The translations under genes were made by a program, and so were the position numbers. This document shows, piece after piece, positions 58,191-64,000 of a DNA stretch of 64,000 nucleotides (its first letter is position 1; the number at the start of each line of letters is the position of its first letter). A model generated the notes under the pieces. It did not search any database and was not told where the DNA came from. It worked only from the letters and a program-made list of their open reading frames with translations. The stretch comes from Tessaracoccus oleiagri (lineage in GTDB: Bacteria; Actinomycetota; Actinomycetes; Propionibacteriales; Propionibacteriaceae): assembly GCF_900103275.1 (NCBI RefSeq), contig NZ_FNGP01000006.1:62001-126000 (forward strand), read 5' to 3'.

Positions 58191-59513
58191 TCAGACGGCC
58201 GAGGCCGGGTGTGGCGGCCTGCGGGCCAGGTCGACCAGCCGCTCGTTGTGCGCCACCCGCTCCTCGAACCGTCCGAGCGACAGGTGGTCGGAGGCCGCGA
58301 CGATGGATCGCATCCGCTCGACGTGCCGGAACGCGTAGCCCCTCAGGTCCACGTGGACGACCTGCTGCTCGACGTGGCCGGCGAGGTCGACGAGCGCGAG
58401 GTAGACCGCCGGCTGCGGTCCCACGAAGGGCAGGAGGTGGTCGAACGGGACGTCGATCAGTTCCTCCAGCGTCGCGGGGCGCAGAAAGACCCGGGCGACG
58501 GTGTTGTCGTCGCCGATCACCGCCAACGGTTTGGGCGAGCGCACGAGCTCGGCCATTTGCGGGACGAGGTCCTCGATCACCGCGATGGCCGTGTACGGAT
58601 CGTTGGTGCCCGGTGACAACGCCCGCACGGCGAGTTCCAGCACCTGGTGCTGGGCGAAGCGGATGTCGGTCTCCGGATTGTGGTGCGCGTCGAGGTCGAT
58701 CGAGTCGTGTACGGCGCGTTCCAACGCGTCGGCGTCATGCCCGACGATGAGTCTCGCGATGGGCGTGCCCTCCACCACCCGGTCACCTATCCCGACCTCG
58801 AGGACGATCTGTCCCCCATCCGCGGTGGCGGCCTCGAGCAGCGACTCCTCGTCGAGTTGGATGACACATCCGGTGCGGCTCGACCGGACCACCACGCCGC
58901 CCACGGGAACCTTCGCGTCGACCGACTGGAACCTGGTCCGCCGCTGGACGTCCTCGACCGCACGGTTGAAGGACGCGGCGACGGACGACGTGAGCGAGTC
59001 CACCTGCGTCGTCCTCGCGATGTGATGGATGAAGGAGATGAGCAGGAGCACGTCGGCAACGGCGATCAGGATGGCGGCGTTGACGGCGAGGTGTGGGACG
59101 AACGCGCTGCCGTCATCGGTCGCGGAACGGATCGTGCGAATCACGAGCGTGGTGTAGACGAAGGTGGAGACGAGCGCGCCGAGGGTGAGTTGGTTGCGTC
59201 GGTCGCTCATGAAGTTGCCGACGAGCCGCGGCCCGTAGGTCGTCGACGCGGTGACGATGACCGAGATGGTGATCGAGAATGCGGTCGCGGCGGCCGCGAA
59301 CGTACTGCCGCCGATCATCGACAGGAGCCCGCGGGACCCGTCGATGCCGAGCTGGAACACGGGGGTGGACCAGAACGGCAGATCCTCGTAGCTGACGGCG
59401 CGGTCGATGGCCACCAGCAGTTCCGCGAGCACGATGGCGGCGACGACGCACACGATGGGCACCAGCCAGAACGCCCGTAGTACCCGCCGTAGCCAGTGGA
59501 GGAAGCGCCTCAT
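58191..59513 (-). CDS. DUF2254 family membrane protein
   Basis: 440 residues. Four hydrophobic segments in the first 170 residues (about 12-35, 62-83, 105-130 and 140-165) are followed by a long cytoplasmic part with PVGGVVVRSSRTGCVIQLDEE near 202-222 and a SPGTNDPYTAIAVIEDL motif near 297-313, hallmarks of the family. No function is established. ATG 59513 has a leaderless promoter. It ends 14 bases from the convergent kinase gene. It does not appear to belong to the neighbouring ABC operon, which ends 29 bases upstream on the same strand. Confidence 0.87.
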   Translation of the reverse strand: MRRFLHWLRRVLRAFWLVPIVCVVAAIVLAELLVAIDRAVSYEDLPFWSTPVFQLGIDGSRGLLSMIGGSTFAAAATAFSITISVIVTASTTYGPRLVGNFMSDRRNQLTLGALVSTFVYTTLVIRTIRSATDDGSAFVPHLAVNAAILIAVADVLLLISFIHHIARTTQVDSLTSSVAASFNRAVEDVQRRTRFQSVDAKVPVGGVVVRSSRTGCVIQLDEESLLEAATADGGQIVLEVGIGDRVVEGTPIARLIVGHDADALERAVHDSIDLDAHHNPETDIRFAQHQVLELAVRALSPGTNDPYTAIAVIEDLVPQMAELVRSPKPLAVIGDDNTVARVFLRPATLEELIDVPFDHLLPFVGPQPAVYLALVDLAGHVEQQVVHVDLRGYAFRHVERMRSIVAASDHLSLGRFEERVAHNERLVDLARRPPHPASAV

Positions 59514-59519
59514 TCCCGC

Positions 59520-59525
59520 AGCCTA
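59520..59525 (-). promoter_or_regulatory. -10 box of the DUF2254 gene
   Basis: TAGGCT, 6 bases before ATG 59513. Confidence 0.45.
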
Positions 59526-59542
59526 CGGCCCCATGGCCGCAT

Positions 59543-60355
59543 TCAGCGGAGGAACAGCGCCTTCAGCCGGCTCGTCGCGAGCGTCGCGCCGATCGCGATC
59601 ATCACCACGAAGTAGGTCACGTGGCCCCACATCGACGGCTGCACCAGCCCCGTCGTGAGCTGGCGGATCATGTCGACCCCGTGCCAGAGCGGCAGCGCCA
59701 TGATGAACCACTGCACCGGCTCCGGGTACACGGAGATCGGGAAGAAGGTGGCCGACAGCAGGAACATCGGCAGCATGACGAAGTAGACGAAGTCCAGGTG
59801 CTGGTAGGTCTTCATGTAGCTGGTCACGCCGAGGCCGATCGCTGCGAAACCGAACGCGATCAGGAGGGCCGCCGGCACGGCGAGCAGCGCCGTCCACGAG
59901 AGGTTCAGGCCCAGCAGCGTCGTGATGATCATGAACCCGACGGCGTACAGCAGGCCGCGGAACATCGCGATGAGGATCTCCCCCAGCGCGACGTCCATGG
60001 GGCCGAGCGACGTCGAGAGCATCTGGTCGTAGAGCTTCGCGTGCTTCATCTTGAAGAACACGTTCATCGTCGAGTCGTAGACCGCGCCGTTCATCGCGGA
60101 GACCGCCATGAGCGCGGGAGCGATGTAGGCGGCGTACGGGACCTTGATGCCGTAGAACTCGACGGCGCCGACGAGCGCCCCGAGCCCCAGGCCCATCGAG
60201 AGCAGGTAGAGCACCGGCTCGAAGAAGCCGGTCAGGATGATCAGCCAGTTGTTGCGGGCGATGACCTTGAGGCCGCGCTCCAGCACGGCCATGGTGTTGC
60301 CCGCGTACAGGCCGCGCAGGAACCCCGAGTGCACCTTGGGTGCTTCGACGCTCAC
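59543..60355 (-). CDS. ABC-2 type permease, second subunit
   Basis: A 270-residue membrane protein with six hydrophobic segments and the ABC-2 pattern, including YDSTMNVFFKMKHAKLYDQM near 99-118 (the cytoplasmic coupling region) and FFPISVYPEPVQWF near 200. GTG 60355 overlaps the first permease's stop (GTGA). With the preceding permease and ATPase it makes a DrrAB-like exporter; such systems pump lipids, glycans or drugs. The cargo is not evident here. Confidence 0.87.
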   Translation of the reverse strand: MSVEAPKVHSGFLRGLYAGNTMAVLERGLKVIARNNWLIILTGFFEPVLYLLSMGLGLGALVGAVEFYGIKVPYAAYIAPALMAVSAMNGAVYDSTMNVFFKMKHAKLYDQMLSTSLGPMDVALGEILIAMFRGLLYAVGFMIITTLLGLNLSWTALLAVPAALLIAFGFAAIGLGVTSYMKTYQHLDFVYFVMLPMFLLSATFFPISVYPEPVQWFIMALPLWHGVDMIRQLTTGLVQPSMWGHVTYFVVMIAIGATLATSRLKALFLR

Positions 60356-61155
60356 TTGTCGAGCCTCCTCTCGAAGGTGCGGATCGACAGGGCGGCGGTC
60401 ACCGCGGCCAGAGCGACGAGGAAGAGCACGTGCACGACGAGCCGCCAGCCCGGGATGTCGGCCCCGTACATCACCCAACGGCCGAGCTCGACGGCGTGCC
60501 ACAGCGGGGAGATCCAGCCGATCCACTGCAGGTACGCCGGCAGCACCTCCAGCGGGTAGAACGTCCCCGAGAACAGCGCGAGCGGCGTCACGACGAAACG
60601 CTCGACGAAGCTGAGTTGGCCCCGGTCGTCCACCTGGGTGGCGACCCAGCTCGTCACCGCGAACCCGACCGCCACCGACAGCAGCATCGCCACGGGCAGC
60701 AGGAGGAGCGCCCGCCCCAGCGGCGCGATGCCGGCCACGGCGATGACCACGACGTAGCAGGCGGCGGTGATCGAGGTGCGCACCAGGATGCCGAGCTGGG
60801 AGCCGAGCACCATCTGCGCCGGGGTGATCGGAGAGGCGTACTGGGTGATGTACCAGTGCGTCCACTTGAAGCCGCCGAAGGTGCCGAAGGTGTTCTCCTG
60901 CGACGAGCCCTGCATGACGGCTGACAGCAGCAGCGCCGGCGTCACGAACGTCAGGTACGGCACGCCGCCGACCCCGGCCCCGCCCTGGTTCTCGTCGATC
61001 AGGATCCCGAGCCCGAGCCCGAGTCCCAGCAGGTACACGAACGGCGATCCCAGCGACGTGACCAGCAGCGTGATCCAGTAGGCGCGGATGTGGGAGACGC
61101 GGTGCTCGGCGACGAACCACCAGCCCCACCGTCGGGCCTTGACCGCGGTGGTCAT
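60352..61155 (-). CDS. ABC-2 type permease, first subunit
   Basis: A 267-residue permease with six hydrophobic segments. Typical ABC-2 stretches are SSQENTFGTFGGFKWTHWYI near 85-104 and FSGTFYPLEVLPAYLQWIGW near 195-214. It is similar in layout to its neighbour at 59543, so the transporter is probably a heterodimer. ATG 61155 overlaps the ATPase stop (ATGA) and its own stop overlaps the second permease, so all three are translationally coupled. Confidence 0.87.
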   Translation of the reverse strand: MTTAVKARRWGWWFVAEHRVSHIRAYWITLLVTSLGSPFVYLLGLGLGLGILIDENQGGAGVGGVPYLTFVTPALLLSAVMQGSSQENTFGTFGGFKWTHWYITQYASPITPAQMVLGSQLGILVRTSITAACYVVVIAVAGIAPLGRALLLLPVAMLLSVAVGFAVTSWVATQVDDRGQLSFVERFVVTPLALFSGTFYPLEVLPAYLQWIGWISPLWHAVELGRWVMYGADIPGWRLVVHVLFLVALAAVTAALSIRTFERRLDK

Positions 61156-62072
61156 TCGATCAGGCTCCGTCCCGTGAGCCGGAGGAACACGTCCTCCAGC
61201 GACGAGCGGCGGACCAGGCTCGACGTCGGCTCCAGTCCACGGTGCACGGCGGACTCGAGCGCGGCCTCGCCGTGGTCGGCGTAGACCAGCACACGGTCCG
61301 GCAGCACCTCCAGGCGGTCGCCGATGCCGACGAGCTGCTCGGCCGCCCACGCGTTCCGGCTGCTGCCGAACCGCAACTCGACGACCTCGCGCGTCGAGTA
61401 CTGCTGGATGAGCGAACGCGGCGAGCCCTCGGCAACGATGACGCCCTTGTCGACGACGACCAGGCGGTCGCACAGCTGCTCGGCCTCGTCCATGAAGTGG
61501 GTGGTGAGCACCAGCGTCGTGCCCTGCTCCTTCAAGCGGAACAGGCGGTCCCAGAGGATGTGTCGGGCCTGGGGGTCGAGGCCGGTGGTGGGCTCGTCGA
61601 GGAGGAACACCTTGGGGCTGTTCATGAGCCCCCGGGCGATGGTGAGCCGTCGCTTCATGCCGCCGGAGAGTTCCGAGACGCGTACGCCCCGCTTCTCGCG
61701 GAGCTGGGCGAAGTCAAGGAGCTCCTCGGCGCGGTTGCGGACGTGCGCCCGGGAGAACCCGAAGTAGCGGCCGTAGGTGGTGAGGTTGTCGAAGACGCGC
61801 AGTTCCTCGTCGAGCTGGTCCGCCTGCGGCACGATGCCGAGCTGGGCCCGGATCTCGGGGCCGTACTCGTTGGTGTCGAGGCCGAGCACGTCGAGGGTGC
61901 CGGACGTGCGCGTCGACTGGGCGGAGATCATCCGCATGGTGGTGGACTTGCCCGCCCCGTTGGGCCCCAGGAACCCGAACGACTCCCCCGCCTCGATGTC
62001 GAAGTCGATGCCGTCGACGGCGAGGAAGTTGCCGTACCGCTTGGTCAGGGAACGCGCCCGGATCACACTCAC
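61152..62072 (-). CDS. ABC transporter ATP-binding protein, DrrA-like
   Basis: 306 residues. Walker A LGPNGAGKSTTM near 37-48, signature VSELSGGMKRRL near 133-144, Walker B KVFLLDEPTTGLDP near 153-166 and the switch His in LTTHFMDEAEQLCDR near 186. The C-terminal DUF4162-like extension is normal for DrrA. GTG 62072 is chosen over the earlier open frame because of a TACTGT box 8 bases before it; GTG 62066 is also possible. Heads the three-gene exporter operon. Confidence 0.9.
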   Translation of the reverse strand: MSVIRARSLTKRYGNFLAVDGIDFDIEAGESFGFLGPNGAGKSTTMRMISAQSTRTSGTLDVLGLDTNEYGPEIRAQLGIVPQADQLDEELRVFDNLTTYGRYFGFSRAHVRNRAEELLDFAQLREKRGVRVSELSGGMKRRLTIARGLMNSPKVFLLDEPTTGLDPQARHILWDRLFRLKEQGTTLVLTTHFMDEAEQLCDRLVVVDKGVIVAEGSPRSLIQQYSTREVVELRFGSSRNAWAAEQLVGIGDRLEVLPDRVLVYADHGEAALESAVHRGLEPTSSLVRRSSLEDVFLRLTGRSLIE

Positions 62073-62080
62073 GAAAGGAG

Positions 62081-62086
62081 ACAGTA
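62081..62086 (-). promoter_or_regulatory. -10 box of the DrrA-like operon
   Basis: TACTGT, 8 bases before GTG 62072. It lies in the 110-base divergent gap to the DUF1707 gene; nothing else definite is seen there. Confidence 0.35.
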
Positions 62087-62182
62087 AGCCCTTGCGCGTG
62101 TCAGCCACAAGGAGGCGGCTGTGCTGGGTACCTGCCAACCCGGGATGCCATAGTGGAACCCTCAACACGAGGAGGGGGTGGC

Positions 62183-62668
62183 ATGGCCGGATTCAGCGCG
62201 AACCCGTTCAAGTTGGAGAACGCGAGCCTGCGCGCGGGCATGTCCGACCGCGACGAGGTGGCGCGCATCCTCTCCGACGCGTACGCCGAGGGGAAGCTGG
62301 ACGACCTCGAGTACCAGGAGCGGCTCGAGAGCGCGCTGCGCATCAAGTTGCTCGGCGAGGTCCGGCCGCTGGTGATCGACCTCGGCTCCCCCAAGCACCT
62401 GCTCGCCCGCCGGGAGCCGCCCGCCGTCGCCGTCGAACGGATCCGCGCCGAGAAGCGGTCTGAGCTGCGCAGGGCTGTCACGACGTGGACCGGGCTCGCA
62501 CTCCTGTTCAACGTGATCTACTTGGTCACCGCGTTGACCGGGGCGGGCCTCCACTACTACTGGCCGATCTGGCCCATGGTCGGCGTCGGCATCTGGGTGG
62601 TCACCGCCCTGGCCGACGCGCGCAGGCCGGTGAGCCCCAAGGAGCTGGAGCGGCCGCGCGACGACTGA
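62183..62668 (+). CDS. DUF1707 and membrane domain protein
   Basis: 161 residues. The N-terminal DUF1707 domain reads ASLRAGMSDRDEVARILSDA near 15-34, then GKLDDLEYQERLESALR, the classic 'SDAdRE..ve.L..A...GrL...Ef.eR...a..A' pattern. A charged linker leads to two hydrophobic segments (about 102-120 and 127-147). GGAGG lies 8 bases before ATG 62183; an upstream in-frame GTG at 62153 is less likely. Such proteins are common in actinobacteria; their function is not known. It converges with recR. Confidence 0.88.
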   Translation: MAGFSANPFKLENASLRAGMSDRDEVARILSDAYAEGKLDDLEYQERLESALRIKLLGEVRPLVIDLGSPKHLLARREPPAVAVERIRAEKRSELRRAVTTWTGLALLFNVIYLVTALTGAGLHYYWPIWPMVGVGIWVVTALADARRPVSPKELERPRDD

Positions 62669-62677
62669 CCCGCGCGG

Positions 62678-63292
62678 TCAGGAGCCGGTGGTCTCCGGGA
62701 ACATCGACCGCCGGCCCTCGAACGCCCGGCCGAGGGTGACCTGGTCGGCGTATTCCAGATCGCCGCCGACCGGCAGCCCGCTCGCCGGGCGGGTGACGCG
62801 GATGCCGAAGTCGCGCAGGATCCGGCTGAGGTAGGCCGCCGTCGCCTCCCCCTGGGTGTCGGGATCGGTGGCGAGGATGACCTCCTGGATCTCGCCGTCG
62901 GCGAGCCGGGTGAACAGCTCACGGGTGTGGAGGTCGGCGGGACCTCGTCCGTCGATGGGCGAGATGGAGCCCCCGAGCACGTGGTAGAGGCCACGGAACT
63001 CGTTGGTGCGCTCGATCGCGACGACGTCCTTGGACTCCTCGACCACGCAGAGCACGGTCCGGTCGCGGCGCGGGTCGCGGCAGACGCGGCAGCGCTCCTC
63101 CTGCGACACGTTGAAGCAGACGTCGCAGAAGCGCGCCTGCTGCTTCACGCGCCGCAGGGTGTCGGCGAACTTGAACACGTCCTCCTCGGGAGCGTCGAGC
63201 AGGTAGAACGCGATGCGTTGCGCGCTGCGGGGACCGACGCCGGGAAGCCGGCTCAGCTCGTCGATCAGGTCTTGGATCGGGCCTTCGTACAA
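62678..63292 (-). CDS. recR: Recombination protein RecR
   Basis: 204 residues. RecR with RecO helps load RecA at gaps. The helix-hairpin-helix is [18 protein letters not shown] near 15-32, the four-cysteine zinc finger is CDVC...CRVC near 56-71, and the TOPRIM domain has [13 protein letters not shown] near 82-94 with the acidic residues. The start is TTG 63292, directly after the ybaB stop codon. Gene order dnaX-ybaB-recR is widely conserved, which makes the call secure. Confidence 0.97.
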   Translation of the reverse strand: MYEGPIQDLIDELSRLPGVGPRSAQRIAFYLLDAPEEDVFKFADTLRRVKQQARFCDVCFNVSQEERCRVCRDPRRDRTVLCVVEESKDVVAIERTNEFRGLYHVLGGSISPIDGRGPADLHTRELFTRLADGEIQEVILATDPDTQGEATAAYLSRILRDFGIRVTRPASGLPVGGDLEYADQVTLGRAFEGRRSMFPETTGS

Positions 63293-63595
63293 CTACATCC
63301 CCAGTCCGGGGACCTGCGGCATGGACTCGACGAGCGCCTGGTCCGCATCCGCCTTCGCCGAGCGGAAGGCCGCGACGATGAGGTCCTGGAGGGTCTCGAC
63401 GTCCTCCGCCGCCTCCGGCTTGATAGTGACGGACTCGAGGTTGCCCTGTCCGTTGAGCGTGACGGACACCAGGTCTCCGCCGGCGGTGCTGGTGAAGGTG
63501 CGCGAGGCCATCTCCTCCTGCGCCTTCGCCATGTCCTCCTGCAGCTTCTGCGCCTGCTGCATCAGCGCGTTCATGTCAAAGCCTTCACCGAACAT
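63293..63595 (-). CDS. ybaB: YbaB/EbfC family nucleoid-associated protein
   Basis: A 100-residue DNA-binding protein. The helix MNALMQQAQKLQEDMAKAQE near 8-27 and the following sheet (GGDLVSVTLNGQGNLESVTI) match the tweezer-like dimer of the family. ATG 63595 starts 30 bases after dnaX. It lies between dnaX and recR as usual, on one transcript. The Met-rich helix may form part of a coiled coil. Role: nucleoid packing or DNA repair support. Confidence 0.95.
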   Translation of the reverse strand: MFGEGFDMNALMQQAQKLQEDMAKAQEEMASRTFTSTAGGDLVSVTLNGQGNLESVTIKPEAAEDVETLQDLIVAAFRSAKADADQALVESMPQVPGLGM

Positions 63596-63625
63596 CGGTT
63601 TTCCTTCCTTCGAAGTGGGGCCAGT

Positions 63626-64000
63626 CTACGTGGGCCCGGGATTGTCTTCCTCGACCGAGATGACCTGCGCACCCAGCTCCCGGGTGAGCAGCGCCTCAGC
63701 ATTGCTGGTGGCGTCGAGTTCCTCGTCGTCCGCGGAGGTCTCGACGTACTCGGGCTCCGACGGCGGTTCCGGCTCGGGCCGGTTGGGCGGCTGCGGCTGC
63801 TCCGGCATGGTGCCCGCCGACCGCTGGCCCCGCTGGGCGAGCTTCTCGTTGGCCACCACTCCCTGGACGCGCAGTTCGACGCCGAGCACTTCGATGATCG
63901 AGTCGACGAGCACGTCGTGCGACCCGCCCTGGCCGAAGTTGTCTCGGGCGCCCGGGTTGGCGAAGCCGAGGACGAGCGTCCCGTCGGTCACCTCCTGCAC
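63626..64000 (-). CDS. dnaX: DNA polymerase III subunit gamma/tau, C-terminal part
   Basis: Only the last 124 residues are in the window; the gene enters from the right edge. The visible part contains LVLGFANPGARDNF, found near the end of tau-like proteins, then DVLVDSIIEVLGVELRVQGV and a Pro/Glu/Gln-rich, acidic tail. The AAA+ domain lies outside the window. Identity follows from position (before ybaB and recR) and from the pattern of a domain III fragment with a disordered tail. Confidence 0.85.
   Translation of the reverse strand: MQEVTDGTLVLGFANPGARDNFGQGGSHDVLVDSIIEVLGVELRVQGVVANEKLAQRGQRSAGTMPEQPQPPNRPEPEPPSEPEYVETSADDEELDATSNAEALLTRELGAQVISVEEDNPGPT

Noticed and set aside
1-64000. Defence island, toxin-antitoxin pair or biosynthetic cluster
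   Set aside because: No recognisable restriction, toxin, NRPS/PKS or nuclease-effector genes were found; unknown genes are scattered single membrane proteins or lipoproteins.

Overview
The window is very GC-rich, densely coded and strongly biased to G/C at third codon positions. It carries actinobacterial markers: a WhiB-family iron-sulfur regulator, the DUF3180 and DUF4244 families, a zincin-like DUF2342 protein, an actinobacterial Tad pilus locus, and many TAnnnT -10 boxes placed directly before start codons, as expected for leaderless mRNAs. A high-GC actinomycete is secure. A Propionibacteriaceae-like host (Tessaracoccus or a relative) is my inference from the overall feel of the genes and is not proven. 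About two thirds of the window is conserved chromosomal backbone. From memory, its order follows the Mycobacterium tuberculosis region from about Rv3604c to Rv3721c, with the blocks at about 9.7-23.2 kb and 46.2-62.7 kb inserted between conserved segments.

Layout. 1-9 kb: a leftward run dacB, DUF2342 zincin, tilS, hpt, ftsH, folE, folP, folB, folK, DUF3180 and a partial membrane protein, covering wall remodelling, tRNA modification, purine salvage, membrane proteolysis and folate synthesis. ppa diverges from it. 9.6-15 kb: a two-component system (kinase plus LuxR-type regulator) followed by an ABC ATPase and a large FtsX-type permease; both promoters share an 18-bp motif. 15-23 kb: a 2-hydroxyacid dehydrogenase, a TRM11-like methyltransferase, a SixA-like phosphatase, an AlkZ-like glycosylase, a flavin amine oxidase, tRNA-Thr(CGT), an exported peptidase-like hydrolase and an acidic/DoxX-like membrane protein. 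23-30.5 kb: holB, tmk, a degenerate CYTH-CHAD protein, topA and a PrmC-like methyltransferase.

30.5-39 kb: a Tad/Flp pilus locus (ssd, tadA, tadB, tadC; then flp, tadE and a second TadE-like gene) interrupted by an MrfA/Hrq1-like helicase, an aldo-keto reductase and a nucleoside deaminase. 39-46 kb: a methyltransferase, a small holin-family membrane protein, a leftward DUF4177-nth-TlpA-NUDIX operon, a WhiB gene diverging from a class A penicillin-binding protein, a metallophosphoesterase and tRNA-Pro(CGG). 46-56 kb: a class IV aminotransferase, DedA, two paralogous lipoproteins, deoA, an acyl-CoA dehydrogenase with operator-like palindromes, an MFS transporter, an acyl-CoA ligase and a lipoprotein. 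56-64 kb: a second, divergent two-component pair, a DUF2254 membrane protein, a DrrAB-like ABC exporter, a DUF1707 protein, and recR-ybaB-dnaX at the right edge.

No rRNA operon, CRISPR array, insertion sequence, prophage, attachment site or replication origin was seen. No gene-free stretch exceeds 300 bases; the longest are about 150 bases. The most rewarding signals are regulatory (shared motifs, palindromes, leaderless promoters, stop codons doubling as -10 boxes), together with the degenerate CYTH-CHAD protein in the topA-tmk cluster and the interrupted pilus locus. I did not find a convincing new defence or biosynthetic system.
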